Shown piece after piece: positions 35,432 to 44,622 of a stretch of 55,601 nt of DNA. Numbering within the stretch: the stretch's first letter is position 1; each line of letters begins with the position of its first letter. The translations under genes were made by a program, and so were the position numbers. Below the pieces are notes generated by a model, which was not told the DNA's origin, did not search any database, and worked only from the letters and a program-made list of their open reading frames with translations. The stretch covers positions 1-55,601 of the forward strand of contig QKEJ01000069.1 in assembly GCA_003252375.1 (NCBI GenBank), read 5' to 3'. Source of the DNA: Halodesulfovibrio sp. GTDB lineage: Bacteria > Desulfobacterota > Desulfovibrionia > Desulfovibrionales > Desulfovibrionaceae.

Positions 35432-36820
35432 ATGAAATCCGCGTTGAATCTCTGGTCATGGCTTGCAGTCCTGTTGCTGACGGCTGTCGTCGTTGCACCG
35501 GCGCAGGCTGAAAACTATCCGAAACTCAAGGAATTCAGGATCGAGCGTAGCATGCCCGAACAGGCCGTCGCCTGTATCGAATGCCACCGCGTCGCCACTC
35601 CCGGTCTGTTTGCCGACTGGGCCGCCAGCCGTCATGCCGCCGCAAACATCACCTGTCTTGACTGCCACCAGGCAGATGATGGGGATGCAGATGTCTCCAA
35701 GGCACACTTCAAGTATTACGAAAAGGGAGACATGCCGTACGGCAAGGCCCAGTACAAGATTCCCGTGGCCGCAGTGGTCACGCCCAAGGACTGTTCCCGG
35801 TGCCATCCGGACGAGGTGACCCAGTACAGCCGCTCCAAGCATGCAAAAACCCTTGAAATCGTCTGGAAGATCGACCCCTGGATGAACAAGGGCATGAATT
35901 CGGATAACGAACGAAAGACCGGTTGCTACTATTGTCACGGCACCATTCTCAAGGTGCAGGACGGCAAGATCGATTCCGCCACCTGGCCCAACGTGGGCGT
36001 GGGGCGCGCCAATCTTGACGGTTCGTTCGGTTCGTGCACCAGCTGTCATACCCGTCACCGTTTCTCGGTGATGGAAGCCCGCAAGCCTGAAGCCTGCGGA
36101 CAGTGTCATCTGGGGCCGGACCATCCGCAGATCGAAATCTACAAGGAATCCAAGCACGGCGATATCTATGATGCCTTCGGCGACCAGTACAACTGGAACG
36201 CGGCAGGGGGCACCTGGACACCCGGCGTGGACTACCGCGCTCCCACTTGTGCCGCCTGTCATATGTCCGGTTCCGGCAAGGTCATGACCAGTCATGATGT
36301 GACCGAACGGCTTTCGTGGGAAACACAGGCGCCGCTGACCGTGCGTCCTTCGGAATTCAAGCCGCTGCCCGCCAAGACCGACTGGCAGGTGGAGCGTTCC
36401 AAGATGAAGGATGTCTGTCTGCAGTGCCATGGCATCGCCTGGGTGGACGACTTCTATGTGGACTTCGACAAGGCCGTTCAGGAGTACAACGATGTGTACT
36501 TCAAGCCTGCCAAGGCCAAGCTGGACGAGCTCTATGAAAAGAAGCTCCTGGACAAGACCACCTACTTTGACGAGGCGCTTGAGGTGGAATTCTATGAACT
36601 GTGGCACCACGAAGGGCGCCGAGCCCGCATGGGCTCCATGATGATGGCCCCCGACTATGCCTGGTGGCACGGATTCTACGAGTGCAAGCACCGCTTCAAC
36701 CGGTTCATGGAAGGGGCGCATGAACTTGTCGAGTCCGGCAAGCCCGCGTACCGGTATCCGAACTTCCCCAATACCGGTGGAGACACAACCAAGCCTGCCA
36801 TCATCTTCGGCAAGCAGTAG
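35432..36820 (+). CDS. Octaheme cytochrome c of the hydroxylamine oxidoreductase-like family
   Basis: The 462-residue precursor has a signal peptide ending AQA-E (about 26) and eight CxxCH sites at residues 48, 75, 121, 165, 202, 222, 273 and 329. This layout, with a heme-free helical C-terminal third, fits the octaheme HAO-like family. In bacteria with a NapC-type partner, such proteins reduce nitrite or hydroxylamine to ammonium; ammonia oxidisers use them in the other direction. The fourth heme (CYYCH, 165-169) aligns in order with the active-site heme of HAO. Whether the cross-linking tyrosine of oxidative HAO is present cannot be told without an alignment; DYAWWHGFYE (408-417) is the candidate region. 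GAGGAGG precedes the start. Confidence 0.85.
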   Translation: MKSALNLWSWLAVLLLTAVVVAPAQAENYPKLKEFRIERSMPEQAVACIECHRVATPGLFADWAASRHAAANITCLDCHQADDGDADVSKAHFKYYEKGDMPYGKAQYKIPVAAVVTPKDCSRCHPDEVTQYSRSKHAKTLEIVWKIDPWMNKGMNSDNERKTGCYYCHGTILKVQDGKIDSATWPNVGVGRANLDGSFGSCTSCHTRHRFSVMEARKPEACGQCHLGPDHPQIEIYKESKHGDIYDAFGDQYNWNAAGGTWTPGVDYRAPTCAACHMSGSGKVMTSHDVTERLSWETQAPLTVRPSEFKPLPAKTDWQVERSKMKDVCLQCHGIAWVDDFYVDFDKAVQEYNDVYFKPAKAKLDELYEKKLLDKTTYFDEALEVEFYELWHHEGRRARMGSMMMAPDYAWWHGFYECKHRFNRFMEGAHELVESGKPAYRYPNFPNTGGDTTKPAIIFGKQ

Positions 36821-36855
36821 AACGCTCCGGAGAGGGTGGTACCCTGGAACAATGA

Positions 36856-36885
36856 GCGCCCCCGCACCATTCGGTGCGGGGGCGC
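36856..36885. terminator. Bidirectional hairpin between convergent genes
   Basis: GCGCCCCCGCACC and GGTGCGGGGGCGC form a perfect 13-base-pair stem with a four-base loop. Neither side has a strong T run, but it lies between two convergent genes. Confidence 0.7.
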
Positions 36886-36917
36886 AGTTCGTTTGTTCGG
36901 GGAGAAGGTCCGGCGGG

Positions 36918-37472
36918 CTATTTCCCTTTGACCCGCAGGTAGGATCTGACCCGGCGCACGCCTTCGATCTTTTTGGCGTATCCGATGGACAGGTCAATTT
37001 CCCGTTGGCTGCCCACAATGCCCATGAGGATGACATTACAGCGGACCACGGCCACATCCACGTTGGTGGACCAGATACGGTCATCCATGACCAGTTCCTT
37101 TTCGAGCTTGCCGCGGATGAGCAGGTTGTTCGTGGTGCCGCAGGCGTCGTCCTCGGTCTTGGGAATGAGATAGTAGGTGACCCCCGTCACTCCCTTCACG
37201 CTGCGGGCGATGGCAATGGCCCGGTTCTTCTGGGCTTCGCTCTCGTATTCCCCGGTGATGTACACGGCTCCCTCGTAGGAATTGGCGCCGATATCCAGCA
37301 CTTTCACGAGGTCGTCGTCCAGATAGCGGGCCGTGATTTCAGCGGTGATGTATTCGTCGGAGGCCACGGTCTGTACGTCGCGTTCATCCACGGCGGTCTT
37401 GTAGATGGTACCGCACCCGGTGGAAAGGAACAGCAGCATGCAGCCGGCCAGAAGAAGCAGAATCTTTTTCAT
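36918..37472 (-). CDS. BON-domain lipoprotein
   Basis: The 184-residue protein has a lipoprotein signal (LSTGC, lipidated C20) and two BON domains (about 35-100 and 110-180), as in OsmY and DolP. These bind phospholipid surfaces and help keep the outer membrane intact. Its start overlaps the stop of the glycosyltransferase gene before it by four bases (ATGA type), so the two are translationally coupled, although their functions have no obvious link. It is the last gene of a four-gene operon starting at rsmE. Confidence 0.88.
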   Translation of the reverse strand: MKKILLLLAGCMLLFLSTGCGTIYKTAVDERDVQTVASDEYITAEITARYLDDDLVKVLDIGANSYEGAVYITGEYESEAQKNRAIAIARSVKGVTGVTYYLIPKTEDDACGTTNNLLIRGKLEKELVMDDRIWSTNVDVAVVRCNVILMGIVGSQREIDLSIGYAKKIEGVRRVRSYLRVKGK

Positions 37473-38143
37473 GATGGTTCGCTCCAGCTTTTGTTGCGTT
37501 TGTGTTGCCTGAAGTTGAGACCTTCCGGATCCAGTCCCATTCCGGCATCGTATACCCCCACCATTTCCTCAGTCACACGCACGGGCCGGGCCCTGCGATG
37601 ATAGCGTATGATGTTCTTATAGTCTGATTCGTAGCCCTCGTAAACGACCCATCCGTCACACCGCGTGACCACGAGCTCTCTGGAGAGGCAGAGGCAGAGG
37701 GGATCGATGTTGGCCAGGCGGACGAGGGACTTGCCCGGTTCATCCACAGGAAGATAGGAGCCCGGGAAGGCCCGGCTGACGTCTATGCGGGCAATGACCA
37801 TTTCGGCATCCGGAAAACGCCCGTAGATGGACAGGGCTTCGGGTAGGAGCATGTTGTCGTCATCAAGCAGGATGAGGCGACGTCCTCTGGAGGCCTTGAT
37901 GAGGGTGTGCCGGACGGCATTGCCGAAGTTGCCCTCGTGCGGAAGGCTGAAATAGCGCAGGAACGGATAGATGCGGACCTTTTCCACGGGAACGCCGTCA
38001 TAGCCCACCAGCATTTCCACGTCACTGTCGGCAAGGCCCGCGTGGTCCATGGCCGTACGGACACTGTCGATGGCCTGCGCCAGGGCCTTGGGGCGTCTGC
38101 CGGCCGTGGGGGTAATGACACTGTATGCCGGTGTGGCGGTCAT
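37469..38143 (-). CDS. Family 2-like glycosyltransferase
   Basis: The 224-residue cytoplasmic protein has a GT-A nucleotide-sugar fold: YSVITPTAGRRPKALAQAI at the start, a metal-binding acidic triad in LILLDDDNMLLPEAL, and a C-terminal region with R and H residues. The acceptor is unknown. It is somewhat short for family 2. The ATG at 38143 is chosen because GGGAG lies about nine bases upstream; a second ATG two codons earlier is too close to it. It follows rarA by 14 bases. Confidence 0.8.
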   Translation of the reverse strand: MTATPAYSVITPTAGRRPKALAQAIDSVRTAMDHAGLADSDVEMLVGYDGVPVEKVRIYPFLRYFSLPHEGNFGNAVRHTLIKASRGRRLILLDDDNMLLPEALSIYGRFPDAEMVIARIDVSRAFPGSYLPVDEPGKSLVRLANIDPLCLCLSRELVVTRCDGWVVYEGYESDYKNIIRYHRRARPVRVTEEMVGVYDAGMGLDPEGLNFRQHKRNKSWSEPS

Positions 38144-38157
38144 GGACATCTCTCCCG

Positions 38158-39372
38158 TCAGGATCGTTTCTTGTGCATCTGCCGGAACCATGCGGCGAGA
38201 CGGGGTTCCGCCCCGTGCTCCTTGGGCTGGTAAAAGTGTCTGCCGGCAAGGTCGTCGGGCAGGTACTGCTGCTCCACATAGCCCTCGGGGTAGTTGTGGG
38301 GGTACAGGTAGTTCTTGCCGTAGCCCCAGTCCTTCTGCAGCTTGGTGGAGGGATTGCGCAGGTGCAGGGGCACCGGACGCGGCCCGTTGCTCTTTATTTC
38401 CTTGGAGGCGGCAAGATAGGCGGCGTAGGTGGAGTTGCTCTTTTTGGCCAGCGCAAGGTACACGGCGCATTCGGCAATGGGAATGAAGCCTTCCGGCATG
38501 CCGATCATTTCCACGGCCTGCTGGCAGGCCACGGCCATCTGCAGGGCATAGGGATCGGCAAGGCCTATGTCCTCGGAGGCGGAGAGGATGAGTCGGCGGC
38601 AGACAAAGCGGGGATCCTCGCCCCCTTCCAGCAGGCAGGTCAGGTAATATATGGCCGCATCGGGGTCGCTGCCCCTGATGGATTTGATGAGCGCCGAGGC
38701 CAGCTCGTAGTGGTTGTCGCCATCCTTGTCGTGACGGATGACCACTTCCGGAAGGGCCGTGCGCAGCTGTTCGAAGGTACGGGATTCCTCGGGCAGCGCG
38801 GCCACGTATTCCATGAGATTGAGCATGGTGCGCGCGTCGCCGTGCGCAACCCCGGCCATGAAGTCGTAGGACTGGTCGTCAAGAACCAGGTCGCTTGCTT
38901 CGGCGCCGCGTTTGGCCAGCTCTATCATCTCGGGTCTGCTCAGGGGCCGCAGGCGCAGCACATGCATTCTGGAGAGCAACTGGCGGGTGACGCTGAAGGA
39001 CGGATTCTCCGTGGTGGTGGCGATAAGCGTGATTTCGCCCGATTCCAGCAGGGGCAGGAAGAAGTCCTGCTGGGCCTTGGAAAAGCGGTGCAGTTCATCA
39101 AGGACAAGGACATCGACCCCGGTAAGGGATTTGCGCAGTTGCTGCAGTCCGGCTTCCGGGGCGCTGACGCGCAGCCAGTTTTTGCCGGTCTGGCGGGCCA
39201 GCAGCAGGGCCAGGGTGGACTTGCCGCAGCCGGGAGGGCCGAAGAGCAGCAGGCTGGGCAGACGGTTGGCGTTGGAAAGGGCCGTAATGCGGGCCCGCAG
39301 ATGATCCTGCCCCACAAACTGGTCGAACTGTTCCGGACGGATCCGGTCCGCCAGCGGCTGCCGTACGCTCAT
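38158..39372 (-). CDS. rarA: Replication-associated recombination protein A (AAA+ ATPase)
   Basis: RarA (MgsA) acts at stalled replication forks. The 404-residue protein has Walker A GPPGCGKS at 45-52, Walker B VLVLDELHRF, sensor 1 IATTTENPSF and the C-terminal tetramerisation region with the SEDIGLADP and GPRPVPLHLRNP motifs of the family. The ATG at 39372 overlaps the stop of rsmE by four bases, a coupled arrangement. The start ten or more codons upstream lies inside rsmE and is rejected. Confidence 0.95.
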   Translation of the reverse strand: MSVRQPLADRIRPEQFDQFVGQDHLRARITALSNANRLPSLLLFGPPGCGKSTLALLLARQTGKNWLRVSAPEAGLQQLRKSLTGVDVLVLDELHRFSKAQQDFFLPLLESGEITLIATTTENPSFSVTRQLLSRMHVLRLRPLSRPEMIELAKRGAEASDLVLDDQSYDFMAGVAHGDARTMLNLMEYVAALPEESRTFEQLRTALPEVVIRHDKDGDNHYELASALIKSIRGSDPDAAIYYLTCLLEGGEDPRFVCRRLILSASEDIGLADPYALQMAVACQQAVEMIGMPEGFIPIAECAVYLALAKKSNSTYAAYLAASKEIKSNGPRPVPLHLRNPSTKLQKDWGYGKNYLYPHNYPEGYVEQQYLPDDLAGRHFYQPKEHGAEPRLAAWFRQMHKKRS

Positions 39373-40124
39373 GCCTGTTCTCCCTTTGCAGGAGCGGTGC
39401 TGGCGTTCAGCCCGCGTTGCCACCAGTCGAGGCCCAGACACAGCAGAGCCGCCGTTTCCCAGCGCAGCACCCGATGACCGAGGCTGACGGGGGTGAAGCC
39501 GTTGTCAATGAGTGCACGGACCTCCGTGTCGGCAAAGCCGCCTTCCGGTCCCACAACAAAGAGGGTCCGGCCGGATTGTCCCAGCATGGCCGGGTTGAGC
39601 TGGTCGGAGGGCGACTGCCCTTCCCAGAGCAGGTAGGTGTGCTCGAATTCACCGGCCATGGCGATGAGGCCCTGCACGCCCTCCGGGATGGTGCGCAGTT
39701 CCGGGAGCCACGGATTGAGGCTCTGTTTGGCGCCAGCGATCATCTGCCCCTGCCATGCATCCTGAATGTCGTCAGGCACGCGTGACTGGGAACGTTCTGC
39801 CTGCCAGAGCCAGATGCCTCCGGCCTCCAGTTCCACGGCTTTTTCCAGCAGCCAGCCGCGCCGCACGGCCTTGGCCCATCCGAGAGCAAGTACCGAGGAG
39901 GCTGTTGGGGCAGGGTGTTCGGTTATCTCGTCCGGCGTGAGGTGCACGCGGGTCTTTTCCGTTGCGCTGATGCGGAAGATGCCTTCGCGGCCGCGGCCGT
40001 CGAGCAGGCGGATGGAATCACCCGTGCGGGCCCGGAGCACCTTGACGAGGTGGCGGGCTTCCTGCCCTTCGAGCAGATAGGGGGAGTGCCATGCGTCAGG
40101 GGCCAGATAGAACGTCTTCACCAA
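39369..40124 (-). CDS. rsmE: 16S rRNA (uracil(1498)-N3)-methyltransferase
   Basis: RsmE methylates U1498 of 16S rRNA with S-adenosylmethionine. The 251-residue SPOUT enzyme has an N-terminal PUA-like RNA-binding domain (HLVKVLRARTGD) and the C-terminal knot motifs VVGPEGGFADTE and SLGHRVLRWETAA, which bind the methyl donor. It is the first gene of the rsmE-rarA-glycosyltransferase-BON operon. Its start has a weak site (GGAGAAGC). Confidence 0.95.
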   Translation of the reverse strand: MVKTFYLAPDAWHSPYLLEGQEARHLVKVLRARTGDSIRLLDGRGREGIFRISATEKTRVHLTPDEITEHPAPTASSVLALGWAKAVRRGWLLEKAVELEAGGIWLWQAERSQSRVPDDIQDAWQGQMIAGAKQSLNPWLPELRTIPEGVQGLIAMAGEFEHTYLLWEGQSPSDQLNPAMLGQSGRTLFVVGPEGGFADTEVRALIDNGFTPVSLGHRVLRWETAALLCLGLDWWQRGLNASTAPAKGEQA

Positions 40125-40256
40125 TGCTTCTCCGGTTGTCTGTCATGGCATGGAGTCATGCCTGTTCGCCATGCTGAGTACCTATCAGTACGGCGGGCGT
40201 CTGCCAACCGCCTTGCCGTCATGGGGCCGCAGAAAATGCTGTTTCCGGCCGGATAC

Positions 40257-40287
40257 AAAAAAAGAGGGAGGCGTCTCGGCCCCCCTC
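40257..40287 (-). terminator. Intrinsic terminator after gcvT
   Basis: GAGGGGGGC and GCCTCCCTC arms with one mismatch form a stem followed on the minus strand by seven Ts. Confidence 0.85.
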
Positions 40288-40312
40288 ATCTAATAGCAAG
40301 GTCAGTGCGGAC

Positions 40313-41410
40313 CTAGCCCTCAAGCTTCATGCGGGCCGTGCCGTTCTTGTAGAAGGGCAGCTCGTCACGCTTGGCCTCCAGTCCGGCGCGGGCCGTTCTG
40401 ATGACGAAATCGGTTTCCTGAGCGTATTCCCTGGCAACATAGGCAAGGGCTACGGAGTTGCCCACGGAGGGGCAGAAGGAACCGCTGGTCACGACGCCCA
40501 CTTCCTTGCCGCCCTTGGATTCGGGCAGGCAGACCACGTCGTAGTGACGGGCTGCCCGGCGTCCGGGGATGGTCAGGGGAATGAGCATCTCCCGTACTGT
40601 GGCGTCCTTGCCCTTGCCGGTGTAGGCGGCAGGGGACTTGAGCAGCCAGCCCATGCCCGCCTCGGTGGGGTTGTGGCTGGTGTCGAGATCCTGTCCGTAG
40701 AGCGGCAGTCCCACTTCAAGGCGCAGGGTGTCTCGTGCGCCAAGGCCGGCCGGTTCCACGCGGGTGTCGGCGTTCAGGGCGTCCCACAGGGCCTGCGCGT
40801 TGTCCCACGGCAGATAGAATTCGTAGCCGAGTTCACCGGTGTAGCCGGTACGGCTGATGACCACGGGCTTGCCGTTGAATTCGGCTGTCACGTGGTTGAA
40901 GTACTTGAGCGAGCGGAACCCTTCGCCGAACACGGCTTCCAGTACCGCGTAGGACTCGGGGCCCTGCAGGTCGATCTTGGCGGTGCTGTCGGAGATGTCG
41001 GTCAGGGCAAGGCCGGCGGGCAGGTGCTTGGCAATCCAGGCAAAGTCGGATGCGGTGCAGGCGCCGTTGACCACGAGCATGTAGTCGTCTTCAGCCATGC
41101 AGTAGACGATGAGGTCGTCAAGGATGCACCCCTCATCGTTCAGCAGGAAGCCGTAACGGCATTTCCCGGCGCCCAGCGTGTCGAGGTTGTGCGTGACAAT
41201 GGCGGAAAGGGCATCCTTGGCCCCCTTGCCCTTGAGGGTGAATTCGCCCATGTGGCAGATGTCGAAAATGGACGCATGCTCACGCGTGTGGTTGTGTTCG
41301 ACGATGATGCCCTTGTACTGGATGGGCATTTCCCATCCTGCAAACGGGGCCATCTTGGCACCCTGTGCCTTGTGCCACGCGCATAACGGCGTCTGGAGCA
41401 GGTCAGCCAC
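40313..41410 (-). CDS. gcvT: Aminomethyltransferase, glycine cleavage T protein
   Basis: GcvT takes the aminomethyl group from lipoyl-H protein, releasing ammonia and making methylene-tetrahydrofolate. The 365-residue protein is full length with the folate-binding fold: a start FAGWEMPIQYKGI, DICHMGEF, the RTGYTGELGYEF motif and the C-terminal barrel ending with LPFYKNGTARMKL. The start codon is GTG at 41410, with CAGGAGGACAGC before it. The other glycine cleavage genes are not adjacent in this window, so the gene is alone here. Confidence 0.96.
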   Translation of the reverse strand: MADLLQTPLCAWHKAQGAKMAPFAGWEMPIQYKGIIVEHNHTREHASIFDICHMGEFTLKGKGAKDALSAIVTHNLDTLGAGKCRYGFLLNDEGCILDDLIVYCMAEDDYMLVVNGACTASDFAWIAKHLPAGLALTDISDSTAKIDLQGPESYAVLEAVFGEGFRSLKYFNHVTAEFNGKPVVISRTGYTGELGYEFYLPWDNAQALWDALNADTRVEPAGLGARDTLRLEVGLPLYGQDLDTSHNPTEAGMGWLLKSPAAYTGKGKDATVREMLIPLTIPGRRAARHYDVVCLPESKGGKEVGVVTSGSFCPSVGNSVALAYVAREYAQETDFVIRTARAGLEAKRDELPFYKNGTARMKLEG

Positions 41411-41479
41411 GCTGTCCTCCTGAATGGTGAAAAGTGTATGTGGTGTGGTTGCTTGTTCTGTCAGAATCGTATGGGAAAA

Positions 41480-43207
41480 CTACCAATTCTGGCTGAACTC
41501 ACGGCGAGATTTGCGGATTGCCTTGAATTCGTCAAGTAGCGAGACGAGTTTTCTGTACTGTTTTTTCATTTCGAATCCGTATCCGGTCAATTCCTCGTCC
41601 TTTTTCTCGATGTACGTGCGGCAGAGGTACCGGTCGTTGAGGATGGATTCGATGATGGCGATGACGCTGGCAACCAGCTCGTCGAAGTAGCTGACAATCT
41701 CGAATTTCAGACCGTGCAGCAGGTTCACGGTTTCCGTGAGCATGACCCCGTAGGATACGCGCTCTCCCTTGAACTCACGCTGGAGCAGATCTTCCAGCAC
41801 CTTAACCTTGCGGGCCTGCTGGATGAAGCTGTAACGGGACCAGACCTCCTGATACAGCTCGTTCAGATTGCCGAAGACTTCGTAGTTGTCCGGCGAGAGC
41901 AGGTAGCCGTCCAGCACCTTGACCACGTTGGAGAAGAACTCCTCGGAGTAGCCGATGATGCGTCGCTGGTGCTTGGAAAGCCAGGCCGAGAGAAATTTCA
42001 GGCGCTTTTCGTCGGTGTCCGTGTTCTCCACGATCTCGTTGCGCTTGTACGTGATGCGGCCCACATATTCGCCCCGTACGATGTCGTTGAGGCGCAGGAA
42101 CATGTTGGAGGTGTCCTTGATGATGTTCAGGTCGTCCAGAACCCTGCCCGTGATGGGGTGTATGACCTCCTGTGCCGCTACGGAAAGTGCGCGTTCCTGC
42201 CGTACGTTGTCCGGGTTGAATTTGTGCTGCGCGTAGAGGACACGGAGGATGACCACCTTCCGGTCCCGGTCCACGAAGAAGCCCCCTTCGTCGAGGCGGC
42301 GGATGACTTCGGTCTGGTCGTCGTGCACCTTTACGAGGGCGATCTTTTCCACTGTGGGGTAATGGCGGCGTTTTTCGGAGGTATAGAGGGTGGTCAGGGT
42401 CCGGTCGCTCTGGCCGAGCACCCGCACGAGGAAGCGCTCTCCCATCTTGTGCAGGCGACGGGAGAAGAGGGCGCTGGAGGTGCGGCGCTCGGACACAATG
42501 GGGAAGCCGTACAGTTCCATCAGGTACTGGTACACGAACAGGCGGTTGCGTTCGTACTTTTCGTTGTCGCCCACGGAGAACTTGCCTGTGCGAATCCCAA
42601 ACCGCTTGATTTCCAGGTCCAGCTCCGAGGGGAACGAGGCATAGATGCCAGAAAGATAAAAGTGGCCGAAGGAGTCCCGCGCCATGACCTGCGCCCGGTC
42701 CATCTCAAGCAGGTAGGGCAGAATCTGGGGATAGTGATCCAGAACGGAAAGGTCGTACTTCAGGAAGTGCTGCTTGAAGGTGTCCTGCAACTTCTTGGGG
42801 AGACGATTCTGCATTGCCTGCACATTCTGTGAAATGACCGTCTGTTCCAGCGGGCAGGATTGTCCCTCTGCCGATGCAGTTTTTTCCATCAATGAATGCA
42901 GGATGTCGAACTGAAACACTTCGGACGAGTAGTTTATCTCCCTGTCGAATGCGACCATGGAGAACCCAGGCAGGCTTTTGTGCTCCCATGCATCGGATTC
43001 GAAGGAGGGCAGCAGTTCCCTGTTTTCGACAACAGGATAGTCTGCATTTTCGCAGTAGGGCCTGAGCAGGCAGTTCTTGATATGGACAATATCAAGAAAT
43101 TCTTTCAACTCCTGAAGCGAGGAAAGATTGACGGGTGCAGAGAAGGTATTGTGGGTTTCCCAGGGAAGCCCACATTTGGAGAATGCTTTTTTCCAATCGA
43201 AACTCAT
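41480..43207 (-). CDS. Large protein of unknown function
   Basis: This 575-residue soluble protein is not recognised. It has no signal peptide, membrane segment or nucleotide-binding loop. It is rich in charged and aromatic residues and looks mostly helical, with a coiled-coil-like C-terminal 120 residues (VSYFDELVASVIAIIESIL and FEMKKQYRKLVSLLDEFKAI). The mid-section has HYPTVEKIALVKVHDDQTEVIRRL, predicted strands. It is single-copy here, convergent with gcvT and divergent from the GAF protein-mreB pair across 356 bases. A structural or cytoskeletal-linked role would be guesswork. Confidence 0.85.
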   Translation of the reverse strand: MSFDWKKAFSKCGLPWETHNTFSAPVNLSSLQELKEFLDIVHIKNCLLRPYCENADYPVVENRELLPSFESDAWEHKSLPGFSMVAFDREINYSSEVFQFDILHSLMEKTASAEGQSCPLEQTVISQNVQAMQNRLPKKLQDTFKQHFLKYDLSVLDHYPQILPYLLEMDRAQVMARDSFGHFYLSGIYASFPSELDLEIKRFGIRTGKFSVGDNEKYERNRLFVYQYLMELYGFPIVSERRTSSALFSRRLHKMGERFLVRVLGQSDRTLTTLYTSEKRRHYPTVEKIALVKVHDDQTEVIRRLDEGGFFVDRDRKVVILRVLYAQHKFNPDNVRQERALSVAAQEVIHPITGRVLDDLNIIKDTSNMFLRLNDIVRGEYVGRITYKRNEIVENTDTDEKRLKFLSAWLSKHQRRIIGYSEEFFSNVVKVLDGYLLSPDNYEVFGNLNELYQEVWSRYSFIQQARKVKVLEDLLQREFKGERVSYGVMLTETVNLLHGLKFEIVSYFDELVASVIAIIESILNDRYLCRTYIEKKDEELTGYGFEMKKQYRKLVSLLDEFKAIRKSRREFSQNW

Positions 43208-43563
43208 AGGGCGACAACCATATGCATCTGTTTTGGTCTGCGGGTGAATGGGGGAGGCCTGTCTCTGCGTTTAAAGTGTTACCCCATCGTACTGCATTAT
43301 CTAAAAAAATTCTACTATTTCATTAGAATTTGATGTGCGGTGAGTTTTGTGGGCGTGTAAAAAATATATATAATTATCTTGGATTGTTGCGTGCGTCGTT
43401 TGGCTTGGAGGGGTGGCGGCTGGTAAGGTGGAGATTGAAACAGTCGCGGTATTCCTATACAAATGTGGGAATTGGACGCCTCTGTGTGTTTCCGTCCAGA
43501 CGTTTGCTTCTGCGCATGATGCTAACAGTCGCCGGACCGTTTTCGTCCGGCAGGTATATTTTG
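43208..43563. other. Divergent intergenic region, AT-rich
   Basis: About 356 bases should carry the promoters of the unknown protein and the GAF protein. It is clearly more AT-rich than its surroundings between about 43270 and 43400 and has one inverted repeat (43307-43331). The frame of the GAF protein is open through the second half, but without a convincing start there. Confidence 0.5.
43307..43331. repeat. Inverted repeat in the divergent promoter region
   Basis: AAATTCTA (43307-43314) and TAGAATTT (43324-43331) are perfect eight-base arms around a nine-base spacer. It could be an operator or a hairpin. Confidence 0.45.
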
Positions 43564-44622
43564 ATGAATACGAAGTCCTGCTATGACCGCATTCTGGGTA
43601 TCGTCTGCAGTGTGTTCGATGCCTATTCCGCCGTGCTGATCACTCCCGACACCACCGGGAGGGGGTTTGCGGTTGCGGGCAGCTTCAGTCTTGGCGATCA
43701 GGTCAACACCGGGGCGCAGTTCATTCCCGGCAAAGGGCTTGTGGGCTGGATACTCAGCAATCAGGCGCCCATGCTGGTCAACGATTTTGATACCCGCCAG
43801 TATCATCTCGGATACTACGTGAACAACGAGGAATCCAAGATCAAGGCCTTCATGGGGGTATCGCTCAAGAACGGCACCGGGGCACTGTGTCTGGACAGCA
43901 AGCGGCAGTATTCCTTTTCCGGAAAGGATCAGAAGATCCTGCAGCTGTTTGCCGACCTGGTCTACGAGGTCCAGTCCAGCTCCTGTCTTGCCGAAGAGCG
44001 GGTGAACCTGGGCCGGCACTACAACTGCCTGCAGCTCGTGTACGGGCTGCGCAAGCGCCACAAGAACTGGACCAAGTTTCTCGAGCAGTTTCTCGGCCTC
44101 ATGGCGGAGACCTCCGGCTTCGGATACTGCAGTTTTGCTTCCCGTGACGAGGCAGGCAACAACTACTACATCGAGGATGAGACCCAGCCGCTTTCGCAGG
44201 AGGAGCCCAAGGCCATTCCCTATGGCAGCGGATTGGTCGGATGGGTGTTCAAGAACGGCAAGCCCGTGTTCTCAAGCGCCTCGGATTCCGGTGCCCAGAG
44301 TTCGCCGTTATACGGCAAGACCACGGCGCATCCCGGATTTCAAAGCGTGGTCTGCCTGCCTCTGACCATAGGGCGCATTACGCGCGGCGTTCTTGTCTTT
44401 GCCAGCGAAACACCTAAGGAAATTTCAGAAGAGCTTAAGGTTTTTTGCCAGATGGCCTCCGAACATCTGGCCTTATTTCTGGAAAACCTGTATCTACGGA
44501 GTCGGCTGCATGAAGCCGCGCAACAAATGCATCTGCTGCAGCAGGCCTCGGCCCCCCGCACGACGGATGCCGCAGAACCAGAGTTCGAATTCACCTCATC
44601 GAGCCAAGAAGAGAGTGCCTAA
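43564..44622 (+). CDS. Two-GAF-domain sensor-like protein upstream of mreB
   Basis: The 352-residue cytoplasmic protein has two GAF-type domains (about 10-150 and 180-315), each with the small-molecule fold ending in a GLVGWI or GLVGWV motif, and a C-terminal tail rich in Ser and acidic residues. There is no catalytic or DNA-binding output domain, so it may act by binding a partner. Its stop codon directly abuts the mreB start (TAA-ATG, no gap), so the two are co-translated, suggesting a link to cell shape. The ATG at 43564 is the most plausible start; the ribosome binding site is weak and the upstream frame is open. Confidence 0.75.
   Translation: MNTKSCYDRILGIVCSVFDAYSAVLITPDTTGRGFAVAGSFSLGDQVNTGAQFIPGKGLVGWILSNQAPMLVNDFDTRQYHLGYYVNNEESKIKAFMGVSLKNGTGALCLDSKRQYSFSGKDQKILQLFADLVYEVQSSSCLAEERVNLGRHYNCLQLVYGLRKRHKNWTKFLEQFLGLMAETSGFGYCSFASRDEAGNNYYIEDETQPLSQEEPKAIPYGSGLVGWVFKNGKPVFSSASDSGAQSSPLYGKTTAHPGFQSVVCLPLTIGRITRGVLVFASETPKEISEELKVFCQMASEHLALFLENLYLRSRLHEAAQQMHLLQQASAPRTTDAAEPEFEFTSSSQEESA

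Noticed and set aside
36930..36955. CAGGTAGGAT match to the rrf2 element
   Set aside because: It lies inside the coding sequence of the BON lipoprotein and lacks the palindromic partner.
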